Source: Albidovulum litorale
GTDB taxonomy: Bacteria > Pseudomonadota > Alphaproteobacteria > Rhodobacterales > Rhodobacteraceae
Assembly: GCF_025751495.1 (NCBI RefSeq)
Contig: NZ_JAOWKZ010000002.1
Span: 744,001-808,000 of the forward strand
DNA length: 64,000 nt
Direction: 5' to 3'
Made by a program: the position numbers and the translations under genes. Shown in pieces: positions 9,358 through 18,979 of this stretch. The notes under the pieces were generated by a model, which saw only the letters and a program-made list of their open reading frames with translations, did no database searches and was not told where the DNA came from. Position 1 is the stretch's first letter. Each line of letters starts with the position of its first letter.

Positions 9358-9384
9358 TCCTCCCGTAACTCACGGGAGGATTTT
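9358..9384 (+). promoter_or_regulatory. Hairpin that hides the ribosome site of the SCP2 gene
   Basis: TCCTCCCGT (9358-9366) pairs with ACGGGAGGA (9372-9380) across an AACTC loop, giving a 9-bp stem followed by TTTT and then the ATG at 9385. The right arm contains GGGAGGA, the evident ribosome-binding site of the next gene, so folding would block translation. The stem plus short T-run could instead act as the argG terminator. A near copy of the palindrome occurs at 9684-9705. Confidence 0.55.
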
Positions 9385-9669
9385 ATGCCGCTGGACGCCA
9401 TCGCCGCCGATATCAGCAAGACTTTGGAGACGCGGAGCTTCATCGGTTCGCTCAAATTCGATTGCGGTGACGCTGGGGTGATCGTTCTGGCCGATGGAAC
9501 CGCGTCCACCGCCGACCGCGATACGGACTGCACGCTGAAGATCAGTGAAGAGAACCTCGTGAAACTCTTGACCGGCAAACTCAATCCGATGACCGGTGTG
9601 ATGATGGGTAAGCTCAAGGTTTCGGGCGATCTATCTGTCGCGATGGGTCTCGCCAAACTTCTCGGCTGA
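9385..9669 (+). CDS. Small SCP2 sterol-binding-fold protein
   Basis: A 94-residue single-domain protein of the SCP2 (sterol carrier protein 2) fold, a hydrophobic-ligand carrier. It has the family pattern: a KFDCGDAGVIVLADG core strand, then DCTLKISEENLVKLLTGKLNP, and a GKLKVSGDLSVAMGLAKLL C-terminal helix. Bacterial members of this size are usually cytoplasmic and of unknown ligand; fatty acyl-CoA or other lipids are possible. The start ATG at 9385 is 4 bases from a strong GGGAGGA ribosome site that is itself inside a hairpin. It lies between argG and msrA with near-identical palindromes on both sides. Confidence 0.85.
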   Translation: MPLDAIAADISKTLETRSFIGSLKFDCGDAGVIVLADGTASTADRDTDCTLKISEENLVKLLTGKLNPMTGVMMGKLKVSGDLSVAMGLAKLLG

Positions 9670-9683
9670 CACATTCACCACGA

Positions 9684-9705
9684 TCCCGTGACCTCACGGG
9701 AAGAT
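9684..9705 (+). repeat. Second copy of the palindrome flanking the SCP2 gene
   Basis: TCCCGTGACCTCACGGGA (9684-9701) is a palindrome with 8-base arms and a CC centre; the practical hairpin has a 7-bp stem and ACCT loop. Together with the following AGAT it matches 9361-9381 at 19 positions, with two substitutions and one inserted base. It lacks a T-run, so an intrinsic terminator is unlikely. A protein operator or duplicated RNA element is more plausible. Confidence 0.55.
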
Positions 9706-9735
9706 GAGTTGCCCAAGGGCACAGTTCCCCGTTTC

Positions 9736-9751
9736 CTCCGCCAAAACGGAG
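9736..9751 (+). promoter_or_regulatory. Small hairpin over the msrA ribosome site
   Basis: CTCCG (9736-9740) can pair with CGGAG (9747-9751) across a CCAAAA loop. The right arm contains GGAG, the likely ribosome-binding site of msrA (ATG at 9759). The stem is only 5 bp, so it is marginal alone, but it repeats the logic seen ahead of the SCP2 gene. Confidence 0.35.
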
Positions 9752-9758
9752 TAAAAGA

Positions 9759-10379
9759 ATGCTGCGACTGATCCTTGCCTTCCTGATGCTGACCGGCCCT
9801 GCACTGGCCGCGACCGAGACCGCTGTCGTTGCGGGCGGCTGTTTCTGGTGCGTTGAATCCGATTTCGAAAGCGTGCCGGGCGTGAAGTCGGTGGTGTCCG
9901 GCTATACTGGCGGCACGGTGAAGAACCCGACCTACAAACAGGTGACGAAAGGCGGCACAGGGCACTACGAGGCGGTGGAAATTCGTTTTGATCCCGCAAA
10001 GATCAGCTATGCGAAGATTATCGACCTCTTCTTCCGTTCGGTCGATCCGACCGATGCGGGTGGGCAATTCTGCGACCGGGGCGACAGCTACCGCACCGCG
10101 ATCTTCGTGAAGAACGCCGCACAGCGCGCGGCGGCGGAAGCCGCGAAGGCCGAGGCGATGGTAGCGCTTGGCCGCAAAATCGTGACACCCATCGAGACTG
10201 CCGGACCGTTCTACAAGGCCGAGGATTATCATCAGGACTATTACAAGGGCTCTAACCTCGTCCTGACCCGGCGTGGTCCCAAGAAGCAGTCAGAAGCCTA
10301 CAAGTTCTATCGCAACGCCTGTGGCCGCGATCAGCGAATCAAACAGCTATGGGGTAGCGCCGCGGCCTTTACCCACTGA
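9759..10379 (+). CDS. msrA: Exported peptide methionine sulfoxide reductase A
   Basis: Reduces the S-epimer of methionine sulfoxide in proteins or free methionine. The active-site signature GGCFWCVES lies near residues 27-35, with the catalytic Cys first in the pair. Further family blocks are [12 protein letters not shown] and [12 protein letters not shown] around 55-85. Residues 1-20 ([17 protein letters not shown]) are a clear signal peptide, so the enzyme acts in the periplasm rather than the cytoplasm. At 206 residues it is a single MsrA domain without MsrB. Convergent with maeB; a strong hairpin terminator separates them. Confidence 0.93.
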   Translation: MLRLILAFLMLTGPALAATETAVVAGGCFWCVESDFESVPGVKSVVSGYTGGTVKNPTYKQVTKGGTGHYEAVEIRFDPAKISYAKIIDLFFRSVDPTDAGGQFCDRGDSYRTAIFVKNAAQRAAAEAAKAEAMVALGRKIVTPIETAGPFYKAEDYHQDYYKGSNLVLTRRGPKKQSEAYKFYRNACGRDQRIKQLWGSAAAFTH

Positions 10380-10391
10380 CGCAGCATTTCA

Positions 10392-10419
10392 GCCCCGGCT
10401 TTCGCCGGGGCATTTTCTT
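10392..10419. terminator. Bidirectional terminator between msrA and maeB
   Basis: GCCCCGGC (10392-10399) and GCCGGGGC (10404-10411) form a perfect 8-bp stem with a TTTC loop. On the plus strand it is followed by ATTTTCTTT, a good T-rich tail for msrA. In the other direction it sits just past the maeB stop at 10420, with AAATGC before it, so it may serve both genes. Confidence 0.8.
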
Positions 10420-12681
10420 TCAGTGACCGAGCCCGCAGGCGGCAATGACGGCCATGTTCAAGATGTCATTCACGGTCGAGCCCATCGAACACATCTGAAT
10501 CGGCTTGTCGACGCCGGTCAGAATCGGGCCGATCACGGTGGCGCCCGCCATTTCCTGCAAGAGCTTCACCGAGATCGAGGCCGAATGCCGCGCAGGCACG
10601 ACCAGTACATTGGCGGGACCTGACAGGCGGCAGAACGGATAATGCGCCATCTGCTCCATGTTCAGCGCCACGTCGACAGTCATTTCGCCTTCATATTCGA
10701 AATCCACGCCGCGCGCGTCCAGCACCTTCGGTGCCTGATGCATCTTGGTCGCGCGTTCGCTAACCGGATAGCCGAAGGTCGAGAACGACAGGAACGCAAC
10801 ACGCGGCTCGATCCCCAAGCCCCTTGCCACCGCCGCGCCGCGTTCGGCGATGTCGGCAAGGTCGTTCTCATCGGGCCATTCATGCACCAGCGTATCGCCG
10901 ATAAAGACGATCCGGCCCCGATGCAGGACGGCGGTGATACCAACCGCCCCATCCTCGGCCCGCACATCGAAGGCATGATTGATCAGTCCGAGAACGTGGG
11001 CCGACTTGCGCGTGGCCCCCGTTACCAAACCATCGCCATGGCCATGGGCCAGCATCAGCGCGGAAAAGACATGCCGGTCGCGCGCGGCAAGCCGGTGAAC
11101 ATCATGCCGGTCGAACCCCTTCCGTTGCAGCCGTTCGTAAAGGAAATCCTTGTACGTGCTGAGATGCGTCGTATTCGCGGCGTTCACCACCTCCAACTCT
11201 GACACCGCATCGGCCAACCCCTCGGCGGTCAGCTTTTCCTTAACATCGGCCTCACGCCCCACGACCAGGGCTTTGCCCAGCCCGGCGCGCTGATAGGCAA
11301 CGGCGGCATGCAGAACACGCGGATCGTCCCCTTCGGCAAAGATCATCCGCGCCTGCGCCTGACGGGCGCGGGCATGAATGCCCTGCAGGATCGACGCAGT
11401 CGGGTCCATCCGCGTCTTGAGGTTCAGCTCATAGGCCTCCATGTCGATGATCGGACGGCGTGCCACGCCGGTATCCATCCCGGCTTTGGCGACAGCGGGC
11501 GGGATCACATGGATCAGACGTGGGTCGAAGGGTGTCGGGATGATATAATCGCGCCCGAAGGTCAGCTTGCGACCATAGGCCATTGCCACTTCTTCCGGCA
11601 CAGGCTGGCGGGCAAGCTTTGCAAGCGCCTCGGCGCAGGCGATCTTCATCTCGTCATTGATGGCGCGAGCGTGGATATCGAGTGCGCCGCGGAAGAGATA
11701 GGGAAAGCCGAGGACGTTGTTGACCTGGTTCGGGTAGTCCGACCGACCGGTAGCGACGATCGCATCCTCGCGCACCGCATGCGCCTCTTCCGGAGTGATC
11801 TCGGGGTCCGGATTGGCCATGGCGAAGATGACCGGATTGGGCGCCATGCTTGCGACCATCTCTGGCGTGACCGCGCCCTTGGCCGAAACGCCAAGGAACA
11901 CGTCCGCCCCTTTCATCGCGTCTTCCAGCGTTCGCGCTTCGGTCCGCGCGGCATGGGCTGACTTCCACTGGTTCATGCCTTCGGTCCGGCCCTGCCAGAT
12001 CACGCCCTTGGTGTCGCACATGATGCAGTTGTCATGCTTCGCGCCCATTGCCTTGATCAGTTCCAAGCAGGCGATCCCCGCCGCCCCGGCGCCGTTCAGC
12101 ACGATCTTGCAATCAGCAAGGTCCTTGCCCGAAATCTCCAGCGCGTTGATCAGGCCCGCCGCGCAGATCACCGCCGTTCCATGCTGGTCGTCATGGAATA
12201 CGGGGATATCCATGATCTCCTTCAACCGGCTTTCGATGATGAAGCATTCCGGCGCCTTGATATCCTCAAGGTTGATACCACCGAAGGTCGGGCCCATCAG
12301 TTTGACGGCCTGAATGATCTCGTCCGGGTCCTCGGTATCCAGTTCGATATCGATCGCGTTCACATCGGCAAAGCGCTTGAAGAGCACCGCCTTGCCCTCC
12401 ATCACCGGCTTCGATGCCAGCGCACCAAGGTTACCGAGGCCAAGAATCGCGGTGCCGTTCGAGACGACCGCAACCATGTTGCCCTTGACCGTGTAGTCAT
12501 AGGCCGTACCGGGATCGGCAGCGATGGCCTCAACCGGGACCGCAACGCCGGGGGAATAGGCCAGCGACAGGTCGCGCTGCGTTGCCATCGGCTTGGACGC
12601 GTTGATCTCGTACTTCCCGGGCGTGGGGTTTAGGTGATAGGCGAGTGCCTCTTCCGGGGTGACGCGGTTCTTGGGGGCCAT
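10420..12681 (-). CDS. maeB: NADP-dependent malic enzyme with C-terminal phosphotransacetylase-like domain
   Basis: Oxidatively decarboxylates malate to pyruvate with NADP. The N-terminal part (about 1-430) is the malic enzyme: the [11 protein letters not shown] block near 40, FHDDQHGTA near 165, and a [10 protein letters not shown] dinucleotide loop near 198. The C-terminal part (about 440-753) has the fold of phosphate acetyltransferase, which in hybrid malic enzymes is regulatory rather than catalytic, binding acetyl-CoA. The start at ATG 12681 ([13 protein letters not shown]) has a GGAA upstream; 753 residues is the standard MaeB length. It is divergent from mutS. Confidence 0.93.
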   Translation of the reverse strand: MAPKNRVTPEEALAYHLNPTPGKYEINASKPMATQRDLSLAYSPGVAVPVEAIAADPGTAYDYTVKGNMVAVVSNGTAILGLGNLGALASKPVMEGKAVLFKRFADVNAIDIELDTEDPDEIIQAVKLMGPTFGGINLEDIKAPECFIIESRLKEIMDIPVFHDDQHGTAVICAAGLINALEISGKDLADCKIVLNGAGAAGIACLELIKAMGAKHDNCIMCDTKGVIWQGRTEGMNQWKSAHAARTEARTLEDAMKGADVFLGVSAKGAVTPEMVASMAPNPVIFAMANPDPEITPEEAHAVREDAIVATGRSDYPNQVNNVLGFPYLFRGALDIHARAINDEMKIACAEALAKLARQPVPEEVAMAYGRKLTFGRDYIIPTPFDPRLIHVIPPAVAKAGMDTGVARRPIIDMEAYELNLKTRMDPTASILQGIHARARQAQARMIFAEGDDPRVLHAAVAYQRAGLGKALVVGREADVKEKLTAEGLADAVSELEVVNAANTTHLSTYKDFLYERLQRKGFDRHDVHRLAARDRHVFSALMLAHGHGDGLVTGATRKSAHVLGLINHAFDVRAEDGAVGITAVLHRGRIVFIGDTLVHEWPDENDLADIAERGAAVARGLGIEPRVAFLSFSTFGYPVSERATKMHQAPKVLDARGVDFEYEGEMTVDVALNMEQMAHYPFCRLSGPANVLVVPARHSASISVKLLQEMAGATVIGPILTGVDKPIQMCSMGSTVNDILNMAVIAACGLGH

Positions 12682-12809
12682 TTGCGACGGTTCCTTGTTC
12701 GTTTCCGCCCTCTTAACGTCCCCTTCGTTCGGCCACAATGCAAAGGATTTGCCGCTTTTACACCAGGGCGCGGTTTTGTAGGGTCGCGCCGAAGCGCGAG
12801 GGGGATCAC

Positions 12810-15455
12810 GTGAACGCTCAGGACAGCAATGTCACGCCGATGATGGCGCAGTATCTGGAGATCAAGGGGCGCTATGCGGACGCGCTGCTCTTCTACCGGA
12901 TGGGCGATTTCTATGAGATGTTCTTTGACGATGCCGAAGCGGCGGCGGCGGCACTCGATATCGCGCTGACAAAACGCGGCCAGCATCTCGGGCAGGATAT
13001 CCCGATGTGCGGCGTGCCGGTCCATTCAGCCGAGGGCTATCTGCTGACGTTAATCCGCAAGGGGTTCCGCGTCGCCATCGCCGAGCAGATGGAGGACCCG
13101 GCCGAAGCGAAAAAGCGCGGGTCGAAATCGGTTGTGGCCCGCGATGTCGTGCGACTGGTGACGCCGGGGACGCTGACCGAGGAATCACTTTTGGAGGCGA
13201 GGCGGCACAATTTCCTCGCAGCCTGGTCCGAGGTGCGGGATGAGGCGGCATTGACCTGGGTCGACATCTCGACCGGTGAATTCCGGGTGGTCCCATGCCC
13301 GCTTTCACGGCTTGCGCCGGAACTGGCCCGCCTCGCCCCCCGTGAAGTGGTTGTGAGCGAGGCAAAAGAGGCCGATCTGGCTGGAATAGTGTATGATTCG
13401 GGGGCGGCGATGACGCCTCTGTCACGCGGGTCCTTCGACAGCACAGGTGCGGAAAAGCGGCTTTGCGACCTCTATGACGTCGCCACTCTGGATGCGTTCG
13501 GCGCCTTCGACCGGGCCGAGACCTCGGCCATGGGGGCCATCGTCGAATATCTCGACCTGACCCAGCGCGGCAAGCTGCCACTCCTGCGACCACCGGTAAA
13601 GGAGGCGCCGGGCGGATCGGTGCAGATCGACGCCGCGACCCGGCGCAATCTGGAGATCACGCAGGCGCTGTCGGGCGGGCGCGACGGGTCACTCATCGCT
13701 GCCATCGACCGAACGGTAACGGCGGGCGGCGCGCGTCTGCTGGAACGGCGGCTGTCGGCGCCCTCGCGCAACCTTGAGGAAATTCACGCGCGCCTCGAAG
13801 CGGTGCGGTATTTCGTCAGCGAGGCCCGGTTGGCTGAATGCCTGCGCGCCGATCTGCGCAAGACACCCGATATGGACCGGGCGCTGTCGCGTCTTGCGCT
13901 CGACCGTGGCGGGCCGCGCGACCTGACCGCAATCCGCGCCGGACTTGCAGAGGCCGGGCGCATGGCCGGACGGTTGTCCGACGAATGTCCCGACCGGATC
14001 GCCCGGGCAGCGGCGGACCTTCTGGGCTTTGACGACCTTGTCGCGTTTCTGAATGACGCCCTGGTGGCGGAGCCGCCCTTGCTGGTGCGCGACGGCGGCT
14101 TCATCGCCGCCGGTCACAATGCCGAACTGGACGAAGCCCGCCAATTGCGCGACGAAGGCCGCGGCGTCATCGCAAAGATGCAGGCGGACTATGCGGCGCA
14201 GACCGGCATCCAGAGCCTGAAGATTAAGCACAACAACGTGCTAGGTTATTTCATCGAGACAACGGTGACTCACGCCGAAAAGATGCTGTCGGCGCCCTTG
14301 AATGAAACCTTCATCCACCGTCAAACCACAGCCAATCAGGTGCGCTTCACCACGGTGCCGCTCTCGGAGATGGAGACAAAGATCCTCAATGCCGGCAATC
14401 TGGCGCTGGAGATCGAAAAAAGGCTCTATGACGGCCTAAAAGCCATGATTCTGGATGCGTCCGCCCTGATCTCACTGGCGGCGCGCGCCTTGGCCGAGAT
14501 TGACCTGACGGCCGCCCTCGCCGATCTGGCCCGTGGCGAGGATTGGTGCGAACCTCAGGTGGATGAAAGCCGCGCCTTCGAGATTGAGGGCGGTCGCCAT
14601 CCGGTCGTGGAGCGCGCCCTGAAACGCTCAGGCGAACCGTTCATCGCCAATGATTGCGCGCTGACCGAAGGCGACACCCCGGCGATCTGGCTGCTGACCG
14701 GCCCGAACATGGCCGGTAAATCAACCTTCCTGCGCCAGAACGCGCTGATCGCACTTCTCGCACAGGCAGGCAGCTTCGTGCCGGCGCGGCGCGCGCATAT
14801 CGGGCTGGTGAGCCAGCTCTTCAGCCGGGTCGGTGCGGCCGACGATCTTGCGCGCGGGCGGTCTACCTTCATGGTCGAGATGGTGGAAACCGCCGCAATC
14901 CTCAACCAAGCCGACGACCGGGCGCTGGTGATCCTCGATGAAATCGGGCGCGGCACGGCGACCTATGATGGGTTGTCCATCGCCTGGGCCACGCTGGAAC
15001 ATCTGCATGATGTCAACCGCGCCCGTGCGCTCTTCGCCACCCATTATCATGAGATGACTGCGCTTTCGCAAAAGCTCGACGGGGTGGACAACGCCACGGT
15101 CGCGGTCAAGGAATGGGAAGGCGAGGTGATCTTCCTGCACGAGGTCCGCAAGGGCGCCGCCGACCGCAGCTACGGCGTGCAGGTTGCTCGCCTCGCCGGT
15201 TTGCCAACGGCGGTCGTCGAACGGGCAAAAGTCGTACTGGACGCGTTGGAAAAGGGCGAACGCGAAGGTGGCACGCGCAAACACACGCTGATCGACGACT
15301 TGCCTTTGTTCAGCGCCGCACCTGTCACCCCACCCCGCCCCGCCAAGGGTCCATCGGAAGTCGAAGAACGCCTGACATCGCTACATCCTGACGAGATGAC
15401 GCCGCTGGAAGCGCTTGCCGCTCTTTACGATCTCAAATCCATGATCGGAGACTGA
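12810..15455 (+). CDS. mutS: DNA mismatch repair protein MutS
   Basis: Recognises mismatches and small loops and recruits MutL. The mismatch-reading motif is in [11 protein letters not shown] near residue 33, with the Phe-x-Glu wedge. The ATPase domain has Walker [10 protein letters not shown] near 632, the [12 protein letters not shown] signature near 710 and the THYHEM block near 745. The likely start is GTG at 12810 ([19 protein letters not shown]), preceded by GAGGGGG; the open frame extends upstream without family similarity. The product has 881 residues. A strong terminator follows. It is divergent from maeB with about 130 bases between them. Confidence 0.95.
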   Translation: MNAQDSNVTPMMAQYLEIKGRYADALLFYRMGDFYEMFFDDAEAAAAALDIALTKRGQHLGQDIPMCGVPVHSAEGYLLTLIRKGFRVAIAEQMEDPAEAKKRGSKSVVARDVVRLVTPGTLTEESLLEARRHNFLAAWSEVRDEAALTWVDISTGEFRVVPCPLSRLAPELARLAPREVVVSEAKEADLAGIVYDSGAAMTPLSRGSFDSTGAEKRLCDLYDVATLDAFGAFDRAETSAMGAIVEYLDLTQRGKLPLLRPPVKEAPGGSVQIDAATRRNLEITQALSGGRDGSLIAAIDRTVTAGGARLLERRLSAPSRNLEEIHARLEAVRYFVSEARLAECLRADLRKTPDMDRALSRLALDRGGPRDLTAIRAGLAEAGRMAGRLSDECPDRIARAAADLLGFDDLVAFLNDALVAEPPLLVRDGGFIAAGHNAELDEARQLRDEGRGVIAKMQADYAAQTGIQSLKIKHNNVLGYFIETTVTHAEKMLSAPLNETFIHRQTTANQVRFTTVPLSEMETKILNAGNLALEIEKRLYDGLKAMILDASALISLAARALAEIDLTAALADLARGEDWCEPQVDESRAFEIEGGRHPVVERALKRSGEPFIANDCALTEGDTPAIWLLTGPNMAGKSTFLRQNALIALLAQAGSFVPARRAHIGLVSQLFSRVGAADDLARGRSTFMVEMVETAAILNQADDRALVILDEIGRGTATYDGLSIAWATLEHLHDVNRARALFATHYHEMTALSQKLDGVDNATVAVKEWEGEVIFLHEVRKGAADRSYGVQVARLAGLPTAVVERAKVVLDALEKGEREGGTRKHTLIDDLPLFSAAPVTPPRPAKGPSEVEERLTSLHPDEMTPLEALAALYDLKSMIGD

Positions 15456-15505
15456 CGCGACTCAGGCGTTGCGGCTTCTTCATTGTGGAAGTATCCGATG
15501 GGGGT

Positions 15506-15526
15506 GCGGGGGTTTAAAACCCCCGC
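15506..15526. terminator. Hairpin terminator between mutS and grpE
   Basis: GCGGGGG (15506-15512) pairs with CCCCCGC (15520-15526) around TTTAAAA. The stem is very stable and can extend into the A/T centre. It lies between the ends of two convergent genes (mutS stop 15455, grpE stop 15542) and could serve both directions. Confidence 0.7.
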
Positions 15527-15541
15527 CCTGGCGGTGAAATC

Positions 15542-16090
15542 CTACGATTTCGGCGTCGAGGAAACGCCCACCTGCGCCGGGCGCAGCAGCCGTTCGTGCA
15601 GCATGAAGCCCTCGGTCATGACCTGAATGATGTCGCCCGCCTTGGTGCCGGGTACCGGGGCTTCGAACATGGCCTGATGGATCTGCGGGTCGAAGGCGTC
15701 GCCAACCTCGGGCACGACCGGCTGAACGCCATGCTTGCCAAGGATCGTGATCAGTTCCTTCATAGTCAACTCGATCCCCTCGACAAGCCCCTTGGCCTGT
15801 TCGCGGGTCTCCTCGCCCGCTGCGTCCAGCGCACGTTTGAGATTGTCGTAGACCGGCAGCATGTCGCGCGCGAGTTTTGAGCCGCCATATTGTTCCGCCT
15901 CGCGCCGGTCGCGTTCGCCACGCTTGCGGATGTTCTCTGCGTCGGCTAGCGCCCGCATGAATCGGTCGCGCATCTCATCCCGCTCGGCGCGCAGCGCCTC
16001 AAGCTCATCGACGATCACTTCAGCCTCAAGCCCTTCGTCGCCCATCAGCGCCTGATCCTCGGCAATCTCGTCTTTCTTCATCTCACTCAT
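15542..16090 (-). CDS. grpE: GrpE nucleotide-exchange factor for DnaK
   Basis: Dimeric cochaperone that releases ADP from DnaK. The 182-residue protein has an acidic N-terminus, a long coiled region (ELEALRAERDEMRDRFMRALADAENIRKR, about 30-65) and the conserved C-terminal beta domain with FDPQIHQAMFE near 130. The end GDIIQVMTEGFMLHERLLRPAQVGVS is the GrpE signature. It follows hrcA by 3 bases on the same strand, forming the classical hrcA-grpE heat-shock operon. DnaK and DnaJ genes are not in this window. Confidence 0.95.
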   Translation of the reverse strand: MSEMKKDEIAEDQALMGDEGLEAEVIVDELEALRAERDEMRDRFMRALADAENIRKRGERDRREAEQYGGSKLARDMLPVYDNLKRALDAAGEETREQAKGLVEGIELTMKELITILGKHGVQPVVPEVGDAFDPQIHQAMFEAPVPGTKAGDIIQVMTEGFMLHERLLRPAQVGVSSTPKS

Positions 16091-16093
16091 GGT

Positions 16094-17161
16094 CTATCCC
16101 TTTCGCTCGCCGGACAGGAGCCGCCCGACAAGCTGCGCCGTGTAGTCGACGATCGGCACGATGCGCCCGTAATTGAGCCGCGTCGGACCAATCACGCCCA
16201 CGGCGCCGATGATCTTACGGTCAGCGTTCATATAGGGAGAGACCACCAGAGAGGAACCCGAAAGTGAGAATAACTTGTTCTCGGAGCCGATAAAAATGCG
16301 TACACCCTCGCCCGCCTCGGCCAGTTCGAGGAATTCCGCGATGTCGCGCTTGCGCTCGAGGTCGTCAAAGAGGGTGCGGATGCGCTCAAAATCGGCCTCG
16401 TCGGCCTGATCGATAAGATTCGCGCGGCCCCGAACGATCAGCCGTTCATGGGATTCGCCGGGGTTTTCCCAGACGGCGAGCCCACTTTCGACAAGCGCGC
16501 GGGCTGCGGTGTCGAGCTCCTGTCTGCGCCGATTGATTTCGCGCGTCATATGGGCGCGTAACTCAGACATTGTTCGGCCTTCGGCCAACGCGTTCAGGAA
16601 ATTGGCCGCCTCGCGCATAGACGAAGGTGTCTGGCCCGGCGGTGGTGAGAATACACGGTTTTCGACATGGCCATCGGCGAAGACCAGAACAACAAGTGCG
16701 CGGTCATGGCCGAGACTGACGAACTCTATATGACGGATAGCGGCTTCGTGTTTCGGGGTCAGGACGAGGCTTGCGCCATGTGTGATCCCTGACAGCGCCT
16801 GCCCTACCCGGTCCAGAAGAGAGACAACGCCGGGTTCGTTGCCGCCGGTTGTTGCATCGATCGCCTCACGGTCCTGAAGCGACAGGGTTGAAACCTCCAT
16901 CAGCCCGTCGACAAACATGCGTAGACCCAACTGAGTCGGAATACGGCCGGCCGAGGTGTGCGGGCTATCGAGCAGGCCGAGGAATTCCAGATCCTGCATT
17001 ACATTGCGGATCGTCGCGGCCGAGACCTTTTCGCTCATCGTGCGGGTCAGGGTGCGTGACCCGACCGGATCGCCTGAATCGAGATAGCCCTCAACCACCC
17101 GGCGAAACACTTCACGCGAGCGGTCATTCATTTCAGACAGGATTTTCGCTTTGTCGGTCAT
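16094..17161 (-). CDS. hrcA: HrcA heat-inducible transcription repressor
   Basis: Repressor of class I heat-shock genes; it binds CIRCE operators and needs GroEL to fold. The N-terminal winged helix covers about 15-80 ([16 protein letters not shown], then [18 protein letters not shown] with the recognition helix). The rest is the GAF-like and dimerisation region ending in [18 protein letters not shown]. The start at ATG 17161 ([19 protein letters not shown]) gives 355 residues, the family norm; the open frame extends a further 39 codons without similarity. No CIRCE inverted repeat is seen upstream, so this operon is probably not autoregulated here. It is divergent from rph. Confidence 0.94.
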   Translation of the reverse strand: MTDKAKILSEMNDRSREVFRRVVEGYLDSGDPVGSRTLTRTMSEKVSAATIRNVMQDLEFLGLLDSPHTSAGRIPTQLGLRMFVDGLMEVSTLSLQDREAIDATTGGNEPGVVSLLDRVGQALSGITHGASLVLTPKHEAAIRHIEFVSLGHDRALVVLVFADGHVENRVFSPPPGQTPSSMREAANFLNALAEGRTMSELRAHMTREINRRRQELDTAARALVESGLAVWENPGESHERLIVRGRANLIDQADEADFERIRTLFDDLERKRDIAEFLELAEAGEGVRIFIGSENKLFSLSGSSLVVSPYMNADRKIIGAVGVIGPTRLNYGRIVPIVDYTAQLVGRLLSGERKG

Positions 17162-17276
17162 CGTCACATATATAGGGCAGTCCGCAGTAAATGGCCCAGC
17201 GCCGCCGCCGTCAATCGGGGTTGCATCGCCGGGGCCGCCGCTAGTAACTGGCGACAACAGTGAGAAAGGACTTTTC

Positions 17277-17987
17277 ATGCGACCCTCAGGCCGGAAGCTC
17301 GATCAAATGCGCGTCGTCTCTATCGAGACGGGGGTGACGAAACACGCCGAGGGGTCTTGCCTGATTAAATGTGGGGACACGCATGTTTTGTGCACCGCAA
17401 CGGTCGAAGACAAGGCGCCGTCGTTCCTGAAAGGGACCGGGCTGGGCTGGGTCACGGCGGAATACGGAATGTTGCCGCGCGCCACGAACACCCGCAATCG
17501 GCGTGAGGCGGCCGCAGGCAAGCAATCCGGAAGAACACAGGAAATTCAACGCCTTATTGGGCGCGCATTGCGGGCAGGCGTGGACCGCGTTGCCCTTGGC
17601 GAACGTCAGATCGTTGTCGATTGCGATGTGATCCAGGCAGATGGCGGCACGCGCTGCGCCTCGATCACCGGGGGCTGGGTCGCATTGCGACTGGCCGTTA
17701 ACAAGATGATCAAGGCGGGCGCGGTCACCAGCGACCCGATTGTCGATCACGTTGCAGCGGTTTCCTGTGGGATCTATGCCGGTCAGCCGGTGCTGGACCT
17801 TGACTATGCAGAGGACAGCGAGGCCGGCACGGATGGCAATTTCATCCTGACCGGACGCGGCCGCCTGATTGAGGTGCAAATGTCGGCCGAAGGCGCGACT
17901 TTTTCGCGTGACGAGATGTCGAAGCTTCTGGATCATGCCGAGGCAGGCATTGCGGCATTGGTCGAGGCACAAAAGGCCGCGATCTGA
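17277..17987 (+). CDS. rph: Ribonuclease PH
   Basis: Phosphorolytic 3' exoribonuclease that trims tRNA 3' ends and also degrades structured RNA. The N-terminus [12 protein letters not shown], the block [22 protein letters not shown] near 60-80, and QVDCDV-like core residues ([23 protein letters not shown] near 112-135) are diagnostic. It is 236 residues, full length. The start at ATG 17277 follows GAAAGGA; the upstream open frame is not conserved. First gene of an operon with rdgB, a RidA-family gene, hemW and a DUF454 gene; it overlaps rdgB by one base (TGATG). Confidence 0.95.
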   Translation: MRPSGRKLDQMRVVSIETGVTKHAEGSCLIKCGDTHVLCTATVEDKAPSFLKGTGLGWVTAEYGMLPRATNTRNRREAAAGKQSGRTQEIQRLIGRALRAGVDRVALGERQIVVDCDVIQADGGTRCASITGGWVALRLAVNKMIKAGAVTSDPIVDHVAAVSCGIYAGQPVLDLDYAEDSEAGTDGNFILTGRGRLIEVQMSAEGATFSRDEMSKLLDHAEAGIAALVEAQKAAI

Positions 17988-18604
17988 TGCGCAGGTTTTC
18001 GGGCGACAGGCTGCTGGTTGCGACCCATAACAAGGGCAAACTGGAAGAGATTGCCGCCCTGCTCGCCCCTTATGGCATCGCATGTGTCAGTGCGGGTGAC
18101 ATGGGTCTTCCCGAACCCGCCGAAACCGAGACAACATTCGTTGGCAATGCCCGGATCAAAGCGCATACCGCCGCGACGGCAACCGGCCTGCCTGCTTTGG
18201 CCGATGACAGCGGCATCGAGGTTGACGGATTGGGCGGCGCACCGGGGGTTTACACCGCTGACTGGGCTGAAACCCCGCAGGGCCGTGATTTTGTGAAGGC
18301 CATGACGCGGACATGGGATGAGCTGGAAGCCGCTAACGCCCCTTACCCGCGCAGCGCACGGTTTCGTGCGACGATGGTTCTGGCCTGGCCCGACGGGCAT
18401 GATGAGGTATTTGAAGGCAAGGTTGAGGGTCAGGTGATCTGGCCGATGCGTGGCGCACAGGGTCATGGCTATGACCCGATGTTTCAGCCGGACGGGTATG
18501 ACATTACCTTTGCCGAGATGGACCCGGCAGAGAAAAACCGGATCAGCCACCGCGCAGATGCGTTCGGTAAGTTGGTCGCCTGCTTTGAAAGGATCGGCGC
18601 ATGA
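17987..18604 (+). CDS. rdgB: XTP/dITP pyrophosphatase (RdgB/HAM1)
   Basis: Removes non-canonical purine nucleotides (dITP, XTP) from the pool before they enter DNA or RNA. The N-terminal LLVATHNKGKLEEI near residues 8-21 is the family signature. Later come PALADDSGIEVDGLGGAPGVY near 65-85 and GHGYDPMF near 160. At 205 residues the length is normal. The ATG shares its A with the rph stop, giving tight coupling, and its own TGA overlaps the ATG of the next gene. Confidence 0.94.
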   Translation: MRRFSGDRLLVATHNKGKLEEIAALLAPYGIACVSAGDMGLPEPAETETTFVGNARIKAHTAATATGLPALADDSGIEVDGLGGAPGVYTADWAETPQGRDFVKAMTRTWDELEAANAPYPRSARFRATMVLAWPDGHDEVFEGKVEGQVIWPMRGAQGHGYDPMFQPDGYDITFAEMDPAEKNRISHRADAFGKLVACFERIGA

Positions 18605-18975
18605 AGCGGATATCCACGGGGTCACCGTTTGAAAAAACAATGGGATACAGCCGTGCGGTGGTGAAAGGCGGCTGGTGCTTCGTCTCGGGTGTCACGGGCT
18701 ATGATTATGCAACGATGACCATGCCCGATGGTATCGCAGATCAGGCCCGCAACTGCTTTGCCACGATCCGTGGTGTTCTGGTCGAGGCTGGTTTCACGAT
18801 GGAGGATATCGTACGGGTCCAGTACACGGTCACAGATGCCGGTCTGGTCGATGATCTGGTTCCCGCGCTAGGCGAAGCCTTTGGCGAGATCCGCCCCGCT
18901 GCCACGATGGTCATCGCGGGACTGATCAAGCCGGAAATGCTGGTCGAGATCGAAGTAACGGCCTTCAAGGGCTGA
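18601..18975 (+). CDS. RidA/YjgF/YER057c family protein
   Basis: A 124-residue member of the Rid family. RidA itself hydrolyses reactive 2-aminoacrylate-type enamines made by PLP dehydratases such as IlvA. Conserved parts are FVSGVTGYDY near 29-38, QARNCFATIRGVLVEAGFTMEDIV near 48-70, and RPAATMV near 101, whose Arg corresponds to the RidA substrate-binding Arg. The N-terminus and the family glycines are divergent enough that it may be another Rid subgroup. ATGA overlap with rdgB; hemW starts 5 bases after its stop. Confidence 0.85.
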   Translation: MKRISTGSPFEKTMGYSRAVVKGGWCFVSGVTGYDYATMTMPDGIADQARNCFATIRGVLVEAGFTMEDIVRVQYTVTDAGLVDDLVPALGEAFGEIRPAATMVIAGLIKPEMLVEIEVTAFKG

Positions 18976-18979
18976 GCCC

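Noticed and set aside
17162-17276. CIRCE operator upstream of hrcA
   Set aside because: The TTAGCACTC-N9-GAGTGCTAA pattern is absent between hrcA and rph.
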